From Paralcaligenes sp. KSB-10 (lineage in GTDB: Bacteria > Pseudomonadota > Gammaproteobacteria > Burkholderiales > Burkholderiaceae_B): a DNA stretch of 64,000 nucleotides. Below are positions 61,697 through 64,000 of the stretch, piece by piece. A model generated the notes under the pieces. That model was not told the DNA's origin. It was given only the letters and a program-made list of their open reading frames with translations, and searched no databases. The position numbers were made by a program, and so were the translations under genes. Within the stretch, counting starts at the first letter, position 1. Each line of letters begins with the position of its first letter. The stretch spans positions 2,914,001-2,978,000 of the forward strand of contig NZ_CP089848.1 of the NCBI RefSeq assembly GCF_021266465.1, in the 5' to 3' direction.

Positions 61697-62968
61697 CTAC
61701 CCTGCAGTCTGACAACCCTTGTCGGCAAGGAGCGCATCCCGATTCACGGCGCGCAAGTGCTTGAGCAATGCAAGAACGCCGGCGGAATGCGCCGCATCGG
61801 CCCTGGTCGCGATGCCGACCGGGCGCGCAGTCTCGCACAGATCGACAGGCAGGATGCAGAGCAATCCGTCCCGTTCTTCGAAATAGACCTGGTGTCTTGA
61901 GATCATGGACAGGCGGTTGCTCTCGACCAGCAGAGCGCGTATCGTCGCCAGGCCATTCGACTCAATCGGATTGGACGGCATCGCAAGCCCCGCGTTGCGC
62001 ATGGTGCGTTCGATCACACGGTATGCCGGCGTACCTCGCCTGGGCAGCACCCAGCCCCACTGTCCAAGCTCTGCCAATGTCAGGGCCTTCGGCTTGTCGA
62101 GCGGATGGCCCTTGCGGGCGATCACCGATAACGTGCTGTCGAACAGCCGCTCTTGCACGATGTCGGTGGCCGGACATGGCGAACGCAGCGGGCCGACGAT
62201 AACGTCTATATCGCCATAGCGCAGTTGCTGCAACAGAGTATCGTAAGATCCATCCACAAGGCATATCTTCAGGCCATGGTGCTCCTCGATTAGACGGCTT
62301 ACGGCACGCGGTACCAGCAGCGTACCGGACAGCGGCAAGACGCCTACCCTGACGCGGCCCATAATGACCCCCGTGCTTTCCGCAATATCGCCAGGCATGG
62401 CGGCAATTTCGGTCAAGGCGAGTTTTCCGCAGCGAATCAGAATCTCGCCTGCGGTCGTGGCAATCATGCCGCTGCTGGCTCTCAGCAACAAGGGTACGCC
62501 GACCTGTCGCTCCAGATCGTTCAAGGCCTGTGCCACGGCCGGTTGCGAAATACCGAGAAGCGTGGCCGCAGCACCCTGCGTGCCTGACTCCGCCGTGGCG
62601 ATGAGTGCCTGAAAATGGCGGTGTGTCAGGGCGTGGACAAGGTGGCGCACCGAGCACCGAATTATTTTATTCTCGGCCTCTTCCCGGCGTAGATGCCCGG
62701 CCAGCTCGCTCTCCGCCTGCTCCAGATGCATCAATGCGCGCGTGGCGCGCTTTTCCGCAACCGCGCCGAAGGAAGTCGTACACATGCCTTGGGCGGTACG
62801 ATGAAACAGAAGCACACCAAGCTCACGCTCGAGCTTCTGGATTGCACGCGTTACCGCCGGCTGGGTCAGATGCATTTCTTCTGCCGCCTTTCTGACGCTG
62901 CTCCATCGCGCCACCCCTACGAATGCACGGAGGCGACGCAGATTGGGTTCGATAGTCGTGATTTCCAG
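61697..62968 (-). CDS. LysR-type regulator with two tandem HTH domains
   Basis: About 423 residues, some 110 more than a usual LysR. Two winged-helix domains follow each other: first LRRLRAFVGVARW, SSVRKAAEEMHLTQPAVTRA, LERELGVLLFHR (residues ~9-62), then VHALTHRHFQALIATAESG, QGAAATLLGISQPAVAQAL, LERQVGVPLLLR (~110-165). The effector-binding domain follows (VRVGVLPLSGTLLVPRAV; DIDVIVGPLRSP; RPVGIATR). No ATG is available ahead of the first HTH; CTG 62968 has GAGGAGG 7 bases upstream and is my choice, with TTG codons at 63019 and 63124 as alternatives. It is divergent from the amidohydrolase gene at 63147. Confidence 0.85.
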   Translation of the reverse strand: MEITTIEPNLRRLRAFVGVARWSSVRKAAEEMHLTQPAVTRAIQKLERELGVLLFHRTAQGMCTTSFGAVAEKRATRALMHLEQAESELAGHLRREEAENKIIRCSVRHLVHALTHRHFQALIATAESGTQGAAATLLGISQPAVAQALNDLERQVGVPLLLRASSGMIATTAGEILIRCGKLALTEIAAMPGDIAESTGVIMGRVRVGVLPLSGTLLVPRAVSRLIEEHHGLKICLVDGSYDTLLQQLRYGDIDVIVGPLRSPCPATDIVQERLFDSTLSVIARKGHPLDKPKALTLAELGQWGWVLPRRGTPAYRVIERTMRNAGLAMPSNPIESNGLATIRALLVESNRLSMISRHQVYFEERDGLLCILPVDLCETARPVGIATRADAAHSAGVLALLKHLRAVNRDALLADKGCQTAG

Positions 62969-63146
62969 CTTGCTGCCTCCTCGATGCCCCCGCGGGACGA
63001 TGGGCCACCACGGCAGCAATAAGCAAAAGGTATCGCTGCATGGCCAAAATGCATTATGCCCTCTTGCTCCCCCTTCTGCATACTGCAAGCAGGGACCCGT
63101 GATCGCATCCACGGATCCAGCCAATTGCTTAATGGAGATCCCCCCA

Positions 63147-64000
63147 ATGCCTTATTTAACGCCTCCTCCCGATAGCTCTCCCAAAAAGCCGGCGACGATA
63201 GCCCCAACGGGAGGTTGGGACTGTCAAATCCACCTCTTCGGCCCTGTCGAACAATACCCTTTCGACCCCGACAGCCCATACGTTTCGGCGCCAGCCTTGC
63301 CCGAAACCGCCATAAGGATGCTCGATACCCTTGGACTGGCGCGCGCTGTTGTTGTAAGCGGCGGCGGGTACGGTCGCGACTATCGGTATCTGCTGGATGT
63401 GCTGAAGCGCTATCCGCAGCGCTTTGTCGGTGTAATTCTGCCGCCGGACGCACTCTCGGATGAGGAGCTTCAGAGGCTGGACACGCTGGGCGTACGCGGC
63501 GTTCGATTTGTCAGCGCCAGGCGGGCATCCAATCTGCCGCAGATACTGCCCGACATGGCAGCCCAGGCTGAAAACATAGGCTGGCCCATCCATTTTTATC
63601 CGCACGGCGAAGATATCGTCGAATATTCGGACCGCCTGCTTTCATTGCCCAACAGCAAGATCGTCCTGGACCATTTCGGGAGCGTGCCAACGGCCAAAGG
63701 CCTGGACCAACCCGCAATGAAAGCCATACTGAAGATGCTCGACACGGGCCGTGTCTGGATCAAGCTTTCCGGACCGATGCGCTGCGCTGCCGGCAATATG
63801 CCCTATCCGGCGGTCACGCCATTTGCCCGCGCCTTGATCCGCCATGCCCCCGACCGCATGGTCTGGGGCTCGGACTGGCCCCATGTCAATATGGTCGACA
63901 GGCAAATGCCCAACGACGGCGACCTGTTCGACCTGATTGCGGACTGGGCGCCCGATGAGCATGACCGTGCCAGGATCCTGGTCACGAACCCCGGCCAGCT
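63147..64000 (+). CDS. Amidohydrolase family 2 (2-pyrone-4,6-dicarboxylate hydrolase/LigI-like), 3'-truncated by window
   Basis: The frame is open from ATG 63147 (GGAG upstream) to the end of the window; 284 residues are visible and the natural stop is outside. Motifs: GGWDCQIHLFGPVEQYP near residue 22-38, LDHFGS (about 171-176), WIKLSGPMR, VWGSDWPHVNM and the closing ILVTNPGQL. This is the COG3618 TIM-barrel group of lactonases and amidohydrolases. The usual D-x-H-x-H pattern reads D25-C-Q27-I-H29, so the first histidine is replaced by glutamine. Divergent from the tandem-HTH LysR gene, its likely regulator. Only the last few residues should be missing. Confidence 0.88.
   Translation, partial: MPYLTPPPDSSPKKPATIAPTGGWDCQIHLFGPVEQYPFDPDSPYVSAPALPETAIRMLDTLGLARAVVVSGGGYGRDYRYLLDVLKRYPQRFVGVILPPDALSDEELQRLDTLGVRGVRFVSARRASNLPQILPDMAAQAENIGWPIHFYPHGEDIVEYSDRLLSLPNSKIVLDHFGSVPTAKGLDQPAMKAILKMLDTGRVWIKLSGPMRCAAGNMPYPAVTPFARALIRHAPDRMVWGSDWPHVNMVDRQMPNDGDLFDLIADWAPDEHDRARILVTNPGQ

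Noticed and set aside
62992-63124. N-terminal extension of the tandem-HTH LysR to TTG 63124
   Set aside because: The added residues have no helix-turn-helix character and no Shine-Dalgarno stands before that TTG, while GAGGAGG is well placed for 62968.
1-64000. Mobile elements, CRISPR arrays, tRNA or rRNA genes
   Set aside because: I saw no transposase or integrase motifs, no regularly spaced direct repeats of CRISPR type and no tRNA or rRNA sequence on either strand; short tRNAs cannot be fully excluded by eye.

Overview
The window looks like chromosomal DNA of a Burkholderiales bacterium, most likely Alcaligenaceae (Bordetella/Achromobacter/Pusillimonas-type). The basis is a GC content that reads as about 60%, tight operons with Shine-Dalgarno sites, and above all seven separate Bug/TctC-type periplasmic receptors with no TctA or TctB membrane partners, a hallmark of this family. 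I see no rRNA, tRNA, CRISPR, insertion sequence or phage genes. It is an accessory catabolic region: many small regulator-transporter-enzyme modules side by side, with only two housekeeping DNA/RNA enzymes (RluE and Mug). No gene-free stretch exceeds 300 bases; the long gaps (12662-12949, 27137-27425, 31081-31336, 39789-40081) are promoter regions and hold the palindromes and repeats listed.

Layout. (1) 1-12.7 kb: a sugar-acid dehydratase (UxaA family, cut by the window edge) and an HpcH/HpaI aldolase on the plus strand face a long minus-strand operon: ABC substrate-binding protein, LivH, a rare LivM-LivG-LivF single-chain fusion, SDR, 3-hydroxyacyl-type dehydrogenase, BKACE (DUF849) and SDR. 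An acyl-CoA ligase is divergent from it. (2) 12.9-16.1 kb: a two-subunit molybdenum hydroxylase (isoquinoline 1-oxidoreductase type) with a small quinol-monooxygenase-like protein. (3) 16.1-21.0 kb: an IclR-led operon of OPT transporter, DUF1177 protein, AroM and PepE. (4) 21.2-22.3 kb: RluE and Mug. (5) 22.4-31.3 kb: two minus-strand catabolic operons, each with a Bug receptor, flanking an RpiR regulator; both promoter regions carry a matching TGCAAT-N4-ATTGCA palindrome. (6) 31.3-37.4 kb: a permease, a periplasmic protein, a decayed LysR fragment, a Bug receptor, a ClC channel and a CapA-like protein. (7) 37.6-49.1 kb: an IclR regulator and an N-carbamoyl amino acid hydrolase-like enzyme, divergent from an eight-gene operon (CobW GTPase, hydantoinase-like amidohydrolase, amidase of the isochorismatase fold, Bug, flavoprotein, MmgE/PrpD, racemase-like protein, Bug). 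(8) 49.2-60.8 kb: LysR, Bug, sulfatase and a self-sufficient CYP116B-type P450; a frameshifted glutamate racemase; then a TetR-Bug-flavin oxidoreductase operon divergent from an isochorismatase-fold hydrolase across a 41-bp perfect inverted repeat. (9) 60.9-64.0 kb: a DUF2945 protein, a DUF488 protein, a LysR regulator with two tandem HTH domains, and a divergent amidohydrolase cut by the window end.

The common theme is uptake and stepwise breakdown of small organic acids, amides and ureides, each module having its own local regulator. The best candidates for undescribed biology are the OPT-DUF1177-AroM-PepE operon, the CobW/hydantoinase operon with a racemase homologue that lacks both catalytic cysteines, the LivMGF fusion, and the tandem-HTH LysR protein. 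All functions are inferred from motifs read by eye; no database search was possible.
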